From Planctomycetota bacterium (GTDB taxonomy: Bacteria; Planctomycetota; Phycisphaerae; UBA1845; Fen-1342), in assembly GCA_022574815.1 (NCBI GenBank), contig JACZRH010000001.1, positions 12,778 through 49,171 on the forward strand: a DNA stretch of 36,394 bases, in the 5' to 3' direction. Of this stretch, positions 6,872 through 14,084 are shown in pieces (positions within the stretch are counted from its first letter, which is position 1; every line of letters begins with the position of its first letter). The position numbers were made by a program, and so were the translations under genes. The notes under the pieces were generated by a model. That model was not told the origin of the DNA. It worked only from the letters and a program-made list of their open reading frames with translations, and searched no databases.

Positions 6872-7756
6872 TTGTCCGCGCTCGTGAGCAACGTGCAGCG
6901 CTGGGGCGAGATGGTCAAGTTCGGGCATTCTCTCTTCGCACTGCCTTTCGCGCTGTTGGCGACGTTTCTCGCGGCCCGCCCAGCGCTGCCCGAACTGGGG
7001 CAGCTCGGGTTGATCTTGCTCTGCATGGTCGCGGCGCGCAGCGCGGCCATGACGTTCAACCGCATCGCCGACGCCGCCTTCGACGCGCGCAACCCGCGCA
7101 CCGCCGGCCGGGCCCTGCCGGCCGGTACGATCACACGCGCCGCCGCGTGGGGTTTTTTCGGAGGTTCGTGCGCGGTGTTTCTGCTGGGCTGCGGCGGGTT
7201 TCACTGGGTGTATGGGAACCCGTGGCCGTTTCGGCTGGCTCTGCCGGTGCTGGCGCTGCTGTGCTTCTACTCGTACACGAAGCGATTCACGCGCTGGTCG
7301 CACCTGGTGCTAGGGACCGGCATCTCGTCTTCGACCGTCGCGGCGTGGATCGCGATCAGTCCCGCGACGCTCGGCCCGCCGGCCTGGCTGTTGATGGCCG
7401 CGGTCCTGTTCTGGATCGCCGGTTTTGACATGATTTACGCCTGCCAGGACGTCGAGTTCGACCGCCGGGAAGGTCTCTACAGCGTTCCGGCGCGGCTGGG
7501 GGTTCCGGCGGCGCTTTGGCTGGCGCGCGGGTGTCACCTCGTGACCGTCTGCACGCTCGTGGTGGTCGGGAGCGTTGCGCGGCTCGGCACGTTGTATTAC
7601 GCGGGGGTCGTTTGCGTGGCCGTTCTGCTCGTGATCGAAAACGCCCTGGTCAGCCCGCGCAACCTGTCGCGCATCAACCTCGCGTTCTTTACGGTCAACG
7701 GCGTGGTTGGGCTCGTCTTGGGCGGGCTCGGCATCCTCGACGTAGTGCTGCAATGA
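6872..7756 (+). CDS. ubiA: UbiA-family prenyltransferase (4-hydroxybenzoate polyprenyltransferase-like)
   Basis: The product is 294 residues from TTG 6872, with GGAG at 6862-6865. ATG at residue 15 (MVKFGHSLFALPFALLA) is an alternative that still keeps the conserved start of the family. The two Asp-rich substrate motifs are present: NRIADAAFDARNPRTAGR (about 66-83) and DMIYACQDVEFDRREGLYSV (about 188-207). About eight hydrophobic helices span the length. It attaches a polyprenyl chain to an aromatic acid in the membrane. It resembles the ubiA_other/MqnP-like branch more than E. coli UbiA, but I cannot settle that by eye. It lies 3 nt after ubiX, and its stop overlaps the next start as ATGA. 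Confidence 0.9.
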   Translation: MSALVSNVQRWGEMVKFGHSLFALPFALLATFLAARPALPELGQLGLILLCMVAARSAAMTFNRIADAAFDARNPRTAGRALPAGTITRAAAWGFFGGSCAVFLLGCGGFHWVYGNPWPFRLALPVLALLCFYSYTKRFTRWSHLVLGTGISSSTVAAWIAISPATLGPPAWLLMAAVLFWIAGFDMIYACQDVEFDRREGLYSVPARLGVPAALWLARGCHLVTVCTLVVVGSVARLGTLYYAGVVCVAVLLVIENALVSPRNLSRINLAFFTVNGVVGLVLGGLGILDVVLQ

Positions 7757-9570
7757 CTCGCGCGAAGTCCCATGCTGGCAAACGAATCGAAACCTCGCGC
7801 GCGGCGCGCAACCGTCCGGTCTCCGCCGGGCGCGCGATCGTGCTGTGGTTCGCGCTGATGGCGCCGCTGACCTTCTGGGGGCTCCCGTCTCGCGACCGCG
7901 ACGACCTGTTGTTCGGCGGAGAGCGGGCTTGGGACGCGCAGCGCTATCAAATCGACAGCAAGATCGAGGCCCGCCGCACGCGCAGCGCCGGCGCGGACAC
8001 CGATCTCGACCCGTTGAAAGGCACCGGAGAGATCGTCAATCTGACCGCAACCGAGGCCGACCGGGCGGCGATCCTGCTCGGCTACCGGCTCTACTCGCGC
8101 CAGCCGGACGAAATGATCACGTTCATGGCGCTGCAACAGATGGACCCGCGCGTCCGCGAACCCGTCGAACGGTCGCACTCGCAGCCGACCGACGCGCCGC
8201 GGCCCATGCGCTGGCGCTTTCCCGATCTCGATCCCAAGCTATACCAATACGGCGGCGGCTACATCTACCTGATCGGGGCGGTCGTCGGCGCCACGTCTGT
8301 CCTGGGCATCACGCACCTGAGCGGCGACGCCGGGGTCTACCTGACTCAGCCGGAGCTCTTCGCCCGCTTCTATGTCGCGTCTCGTTTCGTATCGTTGCTC
8401 TTCGGCGCGTGGGTGTTGCTCGCCGTGTCGAAGCTCGCGCGCCGCGCCGCGGGGCGGACCGCCGGCTGGCTCGCGATGCTCTGCGTGGCATGCGCGCCGG
8501 TGTTTATCACCGGCGTGCTCGAAGCCAAGCCGCACATGCCGTCGGTGTGCATGATTCTCTGGGCGGTGCTACGCGGCCTCGATTATGCGCGCTGGGGCCG
8601 GCGGCGCGACGCCCTCTGGGCGGGGGTTCTGGGCGGCTACGCGTTCGGGCTGGTTCTGACGGGCTTGGTGGCCGTGACTGTTCTGGCGGTGCTCTTTTTT
8701 CTGCGGACCGCACACCGACGAGGCGTTCTCCAACATTTGCTCGTAGCGGGCCTTTGCTTCGCGGCGGTCTACGTCCTGACCAATCCGTACCCGGTTTACA
8801 ACGTCTTGTTCGAACACGAATCGCTACGCAGCAATCTCGCGAACTCGACCGCGATGTATAGCGTCGGCCGCTTCGCCGAAGGCGCCGCGCGCGTCGCGGG
8901 GCTGCTGTGCGAGGCCTGCGGCATTTCCGTCTGCCTGGCGGGCCTGATCGGCACCTGGCCGCTGGTTCGACGTCACGGCTGGCCGGTGACGGTCGCGGCC
9001 GCGCCGGGTCTGGCGATTCTGTTGATCTGCGTGGCGATCGGGGCCGGAAAACCGGCTGAATATGCGAGATTCCTCGCGCTGCCCGCAATTCTGCTGTGCA
9101 TTTCGACGGCCGCGTTGCTCGCCGGACTCGCCGCCCGCCGGCGGATCGTCGCGGCCTTGGCAACGGCCGTTGTTCTGGTGTTGATTCCGGCGCCGTCTTA
9201 CGTCCTTTCATTTGTCAATGACACGCGCGGCGCAAACGAAACGCGGTTCGCGGCCGGTCTGTATCTGCGTGAGGCAACGGGCGCCTCCGATTCGATCGGC
9301 GTCCTGCAAGAGCCGGCACCCTATGCGGTGCCCCCGCTGGATTTCGCGGGCGGTTCAATCCTGTTCCTGCCTGCCGACCGGCCCGCCGATCTCAACGTGA
9401 GCGAACTGCCGGGCCGGCTCGTGTACACCGCGGATGACGACCGAGTCCACCGGCAAGCCTGGTGGCAGGCCTACTACGAATTGGATCGCCGCTTTCCCCC
9501 GCTCGGCACGCGTCTCAGCCCGATCACCTGGGCGAACAAGGCGGTCTACGTCTACCGGCGACGGGATTGA
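7753..9570 (+). CDS. GT-C-type membrane glycosyltransferase (PMT/ArnT-like)
   Basis: The product is 605 residues from ATG 7753, overlapping the ubiA stop. After the first span (IVLWFALMAPLTFWGLP) comes an acidic first-loop motif, SRDRDDLLFGGERAW, which is where GT-C enzymes carry their catalytic acidic residues. Around ten further hydrophobic segments follow (for example VSLLFGAWVLLAVSKLA, GLVLTGLVAVTVLAVLFFL, AALLAGLAARRRIVAALATA), then a periplasmic C-terminal domain of about 120 residues ending AVYVYRRRD. Such enzymes move a sugar from a polyprenyl-phosphate donor to protein or lipid outside the membrane. Acceptor and donor are unknown. Coupling to a prenyltransferase gene is suggestive but not proof of a shared pathway. 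Confidence 0.7.
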   Translation: MTRAKSHAGKRIETSRAARNRPVSAGRAIVLWFALMAPLTFWGLPSRDRDDLLFGGERAWDAQRYQIDSKIEARRTRSAGADTDLDPLKGTGEIVNLTATEADRAAILLGYRLYSRQPDEMITFMALQQMDPRVREPVERSHSQPTDAPRPMRWRFPDLDPKLYQYGGGYIYLIGAVVGATSVLGITHLSGDAGVYLTQPELFARFYVASRFVSLLFGAWVLLAVSKLARRAAGRTAGWLAMLCVACAPVFITGVLEAKPHMPSVCMILWAVLRGLDYARWGRRRDALWAGVLGGYAFGLVLTGLVAVTVLAVLFFLRTAHRRGVLQHLLVAGLCFAAVYVLTNPYPVYNVLFEHESLRSNLANSTAMYSVGRFAEGAARVAGLLCEACGISVCLAGLIGTWPLVRRHGWPVTVAAAPGLAILLICVAIGAGKPAEYARFLALPAILLCISTAALLAGLAARRRIVAALATAVVLVLIPAPSYVLSFVNDTRGANETRFAAGLYLREATGASDSIGVLQEPAPYAVPPLDFAGGSILFLPADRPADLNVSELPGRLVYTADDDRVHRQAWWQAYYELDRRFPPLGTRLSPITWANKAVYVYRRRD

Positions 9571-9603
9571 CGTCGTACGTCCAACGCCGGCACGCCAAGA
9601 AAA

Positions 9604-9634
9604 CGGCGCCCACCGGATGCACCGGTGAGCGCCG
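9604..9634 (-). terminator. Rho-independent terminator of the collagen-like gene
   Basis: Hairpin CGGCGC-C-CACCGG, loop ATGCA, CCGGTG-A-GCGCCG: two perfect 6-bp stems separated by one mismatch. On the minus strand it is followed by TTTTCTT (complement of 9597-9603), so it suits the minus-strand gene ending at 9665. It lies between convergent genes and may act on both. Confidence 0.75.
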
Positions 9635-9664
9635 CTCGCAAGAGATCATGTCGTCAGCGCGGTC

Positions 9665-10858
9665 CTACGGCTCCAACACCACGATGGTGAAGTCGGAGTT
9701 GTTGGTTTCGCCGGCGGCCTCGCGGATCGTGATGCGAAGCGTCAGTTCAAACGCGCCGGGGTCGTACGCCTCCATCGCATAAGTCGCGACCAACAAACCC
9801 GTTTCACCGTCGGGCTGACTCCTCGTGGACTTGATCGTGAGCAAGACCGGATAGTCGTTCGGGTTGGCCGGCAGCGGCTCGGCGGCGGCCGACAGATCGA
9901 CCGTTATGAGATAGACGCCGACGAGCAACTTGCCGTTGGGGTCGCGCGCCCGCTGGGACGAGACGATCGTTCCGCCGCTCTGCGTCATGCCGTTCGCGAG
10001 AATCACGCCACGAGCGACGACACCGGCCAAGCCCGGTTCGCCCGGTGTGCCCGGCTCGCCCGGTGCGCCCGGTTCACCCGGTGCGCCCGGTTCACCCGGT
10101 GCGCCCGGCTCACCCGGTGCGCCCGGCTCGCCCGGTTCGCCCGGAGCACCCTGGCAATCGAGGGCGTTGAAGTCCCCGTCGCCGTTGATGTCTTCCTCAA
10201 GGTCGCCGATGCCGTTCCCGTTGAGGTCCCAGCACGCGAGTCCGGGATCGCCGCGCTCGCCTACGCTTCCCTGACAATCCAGCGCGTTGAAGTCACCGTC
10301 GCCATTGCGATCGTCGTCTTCGTCGCCGATGCCGTTGCCGTTCAGGTCCCAACAGGCCAAGCCCGCGACGCCGCGGTCGCCTTGGCAGTCCATGGCGTCG
10401 AAGTTGCCGTCTTGGTTGATGTCTTCCGCAGGGTCGCCTTGGCCGTTTCCATTCAGGTCCCAGCAAGCGAGGCCGGCGCCGCCGCGGTCACCCTGGCAGT
10501 CGCGGGCGTCGAAGTTGCCGTCACCGTTCAGGTCTTCGTTGGGTTGACCGATGCCATCGCCGTTCAGGTCCCAACAGGACACACCCGCTGCACCGTCCTG
10601 GCCGTCAACCCCCGGCGCTCCGTCGTCACCATCCGTGCCCGCGGGTCCTTCCGGGCCGGGTACGGGCGGCTGTGGCTGACCGGCCTGGTCGTCGCCGGGA
10701 GCGGGGTCTTGAGCCTGATTCGCCGAAATGGATGCGGCGAACCAGAACGCATCGAGCAATCCGGCGCTGGCGACATCCAAACAGTCGACGTGCCGCAAGT
10801 CGCCTAGCGTAAGCGCCATGACGATGCAACCTGCGATAGGTGCCGAGCGTAGTTTCAT
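9665..10858 (-). CDS. Secreted collagen-like protein with EF-hand-like CWDLNGNG repeats
   Basis: The product is 397 residues from ATG 10858-10856, with GGAGGAG just upstream; the frame extends to a TTG at 10870 inside the ribosome binding site, which I reject. The N-terminus is a poor signal peptide (MKLRSAPIAGCIVMALTLGD). Next come a Pro/Gly/Asp-rich segment, then four units of 37-40 residues beginning CWDLNGNG and containing DxNxDGxF and DCQG. Each unit thus has two Asp/Asn loops typical of calcium binding and two Cys. A collagen-like Gly-X-Y run (GEPGAPGEPGAPGEPGAPG) of about 40 residues follows, then a C-terminal beta-rich domain of about 135 residues (VYLITVDLSAAAEPLPANPN). A stalk-and-head surface protein is the natural reading. 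Ligand and anchoring are unknown. Confidence 0.82.
   Translation of the reverse strand: MKLRSAPIAGCIVMALTLGDLRHVDCLDVASAGLLDAFWFAASISANQAQDPAPGDDQAGQPQPPVPGPEGPAGTDGDDGAPGVDGQDGAAGVSCWDLNGDGIGQPNEDLNGDGNFDARDCQGDRGGAGLACWDLNGNGQGDPAEDINQDGNFDAMDCQGDRGVAGLACWDLNGNGIGDEDDDRNGDGDFNALDCQGSVGERGDPGLACWDLNGNGIGDLEEDINGDGDFNALDCQGAPGEPGEPGAPGEPGAPGEPGAPGEPGAPGEPGTPGEPGLAGVVARGVILANGMTQSGGTIVSSQRARDPNGKLLVGVYLITVDLSAAAEPLPANPNDYPVLLTIKSTRSQPDGETGLLVATYAMEAYDPGAFELTLRITIREAAGETNNSDFTIVVLEP
10031..10150. repeat. GC-rich tandem repeat encoding Gly-X-Y collagen-like run
   Basis: About 13 tandem 9-bp units (GCCCGGTTC variants, with an 18-bp higher-order unit GCCCGGTTCACCCGGTGC) encode GEPGAPGEP on the minus strand. 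Several units are identical at nucleotide level, so length is likely to vary by slippage and assembly may miscount copies. Confidence 0.9.
10147..10578. repeat. Four-copy 111-120 bp coding repeat (EF-hand-like units)
   Basis: Four tandem units inside the collagen-like gene begin on the minus strand with TGTTGGGACCTGAAC-like codons for CWDLN. Spacings between equivalent points (10221, 10341, 10452, 10563) are 120, 111 and 111 bp. Copies 2 and 3, read from the protein N-terminus, are the most alike; the last copy leads straight into the Gly-X-Y run. Confidence 0.85.
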
Positions 10859-11136
10859 GATCTCCTCCAATCGCTTATGAGTGTTGAATGGCTAGCAATG
10901 CCCTCGTTGAGCGTTCACATTACGGGCGGGTCCCAGGCCAGGCAAATTGCAAATGCCCCCGTGAACACACCCGGCGAAGAATTGTAGGCCTCGTTCCTGG
11001 GTTGTTCAACGGCGCGTCCAAAGGCGGTTGCCGGCCGGTATCGGTCCCAAAAGACATCTTGCGTGAGCGGCACAGACCGCGAACGAGGATTCGCCGGCCC
11101 CATTGAGGGACCGTGTCAGTACACCGGCGCTGACGA

Positions 11137-11472
11137 TTATCGAATCAAAACACCGCTGCGAAAACTCTCGCGCCCCCGATAGAATCCGCCCCCCAACCGG
11201 TCGTGAAAGGACTCCTCGTCGAAAATCACCTCAAAGAAATTCGAGACCTCGCCCAGCCGATAGCCGGTTTCGACCGACGGCCAACTCGAGCGCGTCGCAA
11301 AAACCTCGGCGAGGCGCGCGTGATCGGCGGTCGGGCCCAGCGCGAGGTTGGGAAAACCGATCGCGCGCCCCGAGGCCGCGGCCGTGGCGGAACGCAGCAC
11401 AACCGCCCGCTCGCGGGGAGCGCAACCGCAGAGCATCAAGGCCCCGATCGCAATCCAGGTTGCACGTTTCAT
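11137..11472 (-). CDS. Small predicted lipoprotein
   Basis: The product is 111 residues from ATG 11472-11470; a TTG one codon upstream is an alternative. The N-terminus, MKRATWIAIGALMLCGC, ends in a lipobox-like LCGC, so the second Cys would be lipidated and anchor the protein in a membrane. The mature part (APRERAVVLRSATAAASG, LGEVSNFFEVIFDEESFHDR) shows no family I know. Hydrophobic and acidic residues suggest a folded domain. The upstream ribosome binding site is weak. It lies downstream of the Gfo/Idh/MocA gene on the same strand, 224 bp away, probably as a separate unit. Confidence 0.6.
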   Translation of the reverse strand: MKRATWIAIGALMLCGCAPRERAVVLRSATAAASGRAIGFPNLALGPTADHARLAEVFATRSSWPSVETGYRLGEVSNFFEVIFDEESFHDRLGGGFYRGRESFRSGVLIR

Positions 11473-11581
11473 CAAGGAATTCTACGGGGCCGGCGCGCTG
11501 CCACGTCAAGGGGAGCGTGTGAGCGGCGCCGCCCGATGAGTGCGCCCCGCCGGGCGATGCGCGGTGCTCCTCCGACGGCAG

Positions 11582-11610
11582 CCGCCCCAGGCTTGATTCT
11601 TATGGGGCGG
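11582..11610. terminator. Intergenic hairpin, possible terminator of the oxidoreductase gene
   Basis: A perfect 8-bp stem (CCGCCCCA / TGGGGCGG) with a 13-nt loop lies about 90 bp past the stop of the minus-strand Gfo/Idh/MocA gene. There is no clear T-run on either strand, so termination is only a suggestion. Confidence 0.35.
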
Positions 11611-11696
11611 AGGATTGATGGGAGAATTCCGCGAAAACTGAGCCCGGAGTTGCGAGCGGTATCGGCGGACCTCCGAAACCGGTTCCGGTAACAAAT

Positions 11697-12737
11697 TCAA
11701 GGCAGATCGGAAACGAGTACCGGTGTGTCGGCCGCGATGGCCTGCTCTTCGAGCAAAGCCAACGCGATGCTCGTTCGGGAGGATTCCGGAAGACAACGCT
11801 CCGGTCGGGTCCCTTCCCGAAGGCAAGAGATGAAATAGTCCAGTTCTCGCGACCAGCCCGTCGCCGAATCGCACGCGATACGCCGCGGCTCGTCCTCGCC
11901 TTGGTAGTGCAGCACCGCCGTGCCGTGCAGCGAATTCCAGTCGAGTGTTCCGTCGTCGCCGTGAACGGTGATGGCCATTTCAAAAGGCCACGGCGGCCGA
12001 AAGACCCACCCGCCCTCGAGCACGGCGTAGCAGCCGTTCGAATAGCTCCAGGTTGCCGACACGTGATCCACCCGTCCGGAAGGCCCCGCGCAGCCGCGCG
12101 CGGCGATCGAAGCGGGGATCCCCAGGAGATGCTGAGCGAAGTCGATATCGTGAACGTGCAGGTCGAACAGCGCTCCGCCGCTCTTGCGCCCGTCGAGCAG
12201 CCAATTCCCGGCCGAATAGTCGGGAGCGCTCGCGCGGCGGCGGAGCGACGCGAAACGCACCGGCCCGATACCGCCCGCGTCCACGATCCGCTTGATCGTC
12301 TCGTACTGCGGCCAGAAGCGGATGCACTGGCCGATCATCAAATTGCGCTCGGCGGCTTCGGCGGCTTGGATCATGCGGTCGCAATCGGCGAGCGCCAGCG
12401 CCATCGGCTTCTCGCAGAACACGTGCTTGCCGTGGCGCGCAGCGGCGACGGTCACATCGGCATGCATCGGGGTCGGCAGGGTGATGGCGACGGCGTCGAT
12501 ACGATCGTCCGCGAGCATTTCGAGGGCATCGCCGTACGACCGGACGTCCTGAAAACTCGCGTGTTCCGCGCCGCGCGCTGCGATGTTGCCGACGCCGTCG
12601 GTCCAGTCGCCGGCTCGTCGCCGCGGGTCCGTGTCGCACACGGCCACGACGCGAGCGTGGGGATGCTTGTGCAGGTGGGCGTAATGGGTGCGGCCCATAA
12701 AGCCCAAACCACAGATTCCGAAGCGCAGCTCGCGCAC
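11697..12737 (-). CDS. Gfo/Idh/MocA-family NAD(P)-dependent oxidoreductase
   Basis: The product is about 346 residues from GTG 12737-12735 (VRELRFGICGLGFMGRTHY), with GAGAAGGGA upstream; the frame is open to 13070, but those 111 residues are not family-like. The N-terminal Rossmann fold shows the GLGFMG dinucleotide motif, and the family motif with catalytic Lys appears as CEKPMALALAD (about residues 97-107). The C-terminal half is the alpha/beta substrate domain (NWLLDGRKSGGALFDLHVHD), with the HDIDF segment that usually carries a catalytic His. The length is typical. The substrate is probably a sugar or inositol derivative, but neighbours give no clue. No signal peptide is seen, so it would be cytoplasmic. 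Confidence 0.92.
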   Translation of the reverse strand: MRELRFGICGLGFMGRTHYAHLHKHPHARVVAVCDTDPRRRAGDWTDGVGNIAARGAEHASFQDVRSYGDALEMLADDRIDAVAITLPTPMHADVTVAAARHGKHVFCEKPMALALADCDRMIQAAEAAERNLMIGQCIRFWPQYETIKRIVDAGGIGPVRFASLRRRASAPDYSAGNWLLDGRKSGGALFDLHVHDIDFAQHLLGIPASIAARGCAGPSGRVDHVSATWSYSNGCYAVLEGGWVFRPPWPFEMAITVHGDDGTLDWNSLHGTAVLHYQGEDEPRRIACDSATGWSRELDYFISCLREGTRPERCLPESSRTSIALALLEEQAIAADTPVLVSDLP

Positions 12738-13063
12738 TTTTTCGTTCGTCCCTTCTCCACGGCCCGGCCGAACGCGAGTCCGTCGTGAAACGGAATTCGC
12801 CCAACCGGCCGAACAAAAACGGCACTCCGCAGGCCAGTGTACCGTCTCACGATCCTTGGCGCAGCGGGCAGGCCAAGCGACCTCCCGCCGGTCTCGTCGC
12901 GTTCCGCACCACCCGCTCGGGCACGAGGTCGCTCGGTGGTGGTACAGTGAGCGCCGATTCCACAGCATGCGTTGCCGGGGTGGGCCGCCTGGGTGGGCCG
13001 TGCATCTTGTCCGGCACCAAACGCCCCGCGCCGGCCGGCAACGGGTGGCTGCCGGGAAATCGT
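12738..13063. other. Intergenic region without a convincing gene
   Basis: Between the minus-strand oxidoreductase start and the promoter at 13064, I see no frame with a recognisable product, ribosome binding site or signal peptide. It must hold the promoter of the oxidoreductase, but no clear -35/-10 pair was found on the minus strand. Confidence 0.5.
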
Positions 13064-13094
13064 TTGACAAGACGTAATATGTAGTGTATACTAC
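13064..13094 (+). promoter_or_regulatory. Near-consensus sigma-70 promoter with inverted repeat over the -10
   Basis: TTGACA (13064-13069) and TATACT (13087-13092) are separated by exactly 17 bp. An inverted repeat GTAGT-N4-ACTAC (13081-13094) covers the -10 hexamer and is a natural place for a repressor. The methyltransferase gene starts at 13220, giving a leader of about 120 nt. No regulator gene is adjacent. Confidence 0.7.
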
Positions 13095-13219
13095 GGAACG
13101 TAGTCGATGGTTGTTTCGCGGCGAATTGACATACGAAGCTTCGGTCGCGCAAATGCCGCGTCGGCATCCGACGCCGCGAACGGGCCGACCCGCGCGCGAT
13201 TTAATATGGGAGAGCTCTC

Positions 13220-13873
13220 ATGCGCTACCTGCCGCGAATCGTCCTGTTCGGCGGCTTGTTGCCCGGCATTCTGTTCGGCTGCGCGGGGCGTTGGGATCTG
13301 CCGCTGGTCTGGGCCTATGTGGGGGTCTTGATCAGCGCGAGTGTGGCGGTGCTGCTGGCGATCGACCCCGATCTGCTGCGCGAGCGTGTCAAGCCCGGCC
13401 CCGGCGGCGAGGACCGCAACCTGCGCTTCCTCGCGATGCCCTTCTTTCTCGCGCATCTCGTGATTGCCGGGCTGGATGTCGGACGTTTTCATTGGTCCGA
13501 CACGATTCCAACCTGGGTGCGAGTAGGGGGCCTGCTCGGGGTGGCCTTCGCGTATTCGCTCACGATCTGGGCGATGCGCGTGAATCGATTCTTCTCGCCG
13601 GTGGTGAGAATCCAAACCGAGCGCGGCCACCGCCTGGTCACCAGCGGGCCGTACGCGTGGATTCGACATCCGGGCTATGCGGCGGCGCTGATCATGATCG
13701 GCGCGAGCGGGCTGGCGCTCGGATCCTGGTGGTCCTTCGTACCTGTGGTCGGCGTCGCTCCGTTGATGTTTCGGCGAATCCTCCTGGAGGACCGCTTCCT
13801 GCCCAAGAACCTGGAGGGTTACGCCGATTACGCTCGCCGGGTGCGCTACCGCTTGGTCCCGGGAGTCTGGTAG
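13220..13873 (+). CDS. Isoprenylcysteine carboxyl methyltransferase-like membrane protein
   Basis: The product is 217 residues from ATG 13220, with GGGAGAG upstream. There are about five hydrophobic segments (for example LVWAYVGVLISASVAVLLAI, LALGSWWSFVPVVGVAPLMF). The C-terminal half holds the ICMT/PEMT-type motif: VRIQTERGHRLVTSGPYAWI, then RHPGYAAALIM, and EDRFLPKNLEGYADYARRVRY near the end. In this superfamily the RHPGY and distal ED...Y elements help bind S-adenosylmethionine at the membrane. Bacterial members methylate varied, mostly unknown substrates. The gene has its own strong promoter at 13064, which suggests regulated expression. Confidence 0.85.
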   Translation: MRYLPRIVLFGGLLPGILFGCAGRWDLPLVWAYVGVLISASVAVLLAIDPDLLRERVKPGPGGEDRNLRFLAMPFFLAHLVIAGLDVGRFHWSDTIPTWVRVGGLLGVAFAYSLTIWAMRVNRFFSPVVRIQTERGHRLVTSGPYAWIRHPGYAAALIMIGASGLALGSWWSFVPVVGVAPLMFRRILLEDRFLPKNLEGYADYARRVRYRLVPGVW

Positions 13874-14084
13874 CACTGCGGGCGGTCGTGTCGGCAGCGA
13901 GGAAGATTCGGCGCAACTACGGCCTCCGGCGAATGGCTTGCGGACGAGAGACGCGCGGCTAAGCTCGACCGCGGCCTCCTCCGAATTGGGCTGCAGCCTG
14001 ACCTAAATTTGACCGTCCGAGGAGTGCGAGCGTGAGGAACTTGGCGCGTCCCGCGCGCTGGATGCACGTGCGCGAGCAGACCCC

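Noticed and set aside
6077-7303. 408-residue minus-strand frame opposite ubiX and ubiA
   Set aside because: Spans two convincing conserved genes on the other strand and has no family features.
10031-10578. CRISPR-like array
   Set aside because: Repeats are in-frame coding units (Gly-X-Y and CWDLNGNG) with no unique spacers; they belong to the collagen-like gene.
13107-13331. Small plus-strand ORF in the leader of the methyltransferase gene
   Set aside because: It overlaps the methyltransferase start in another frame, lacks a ribosome binding site and reads Ser/Cys/Ala-rich without character.
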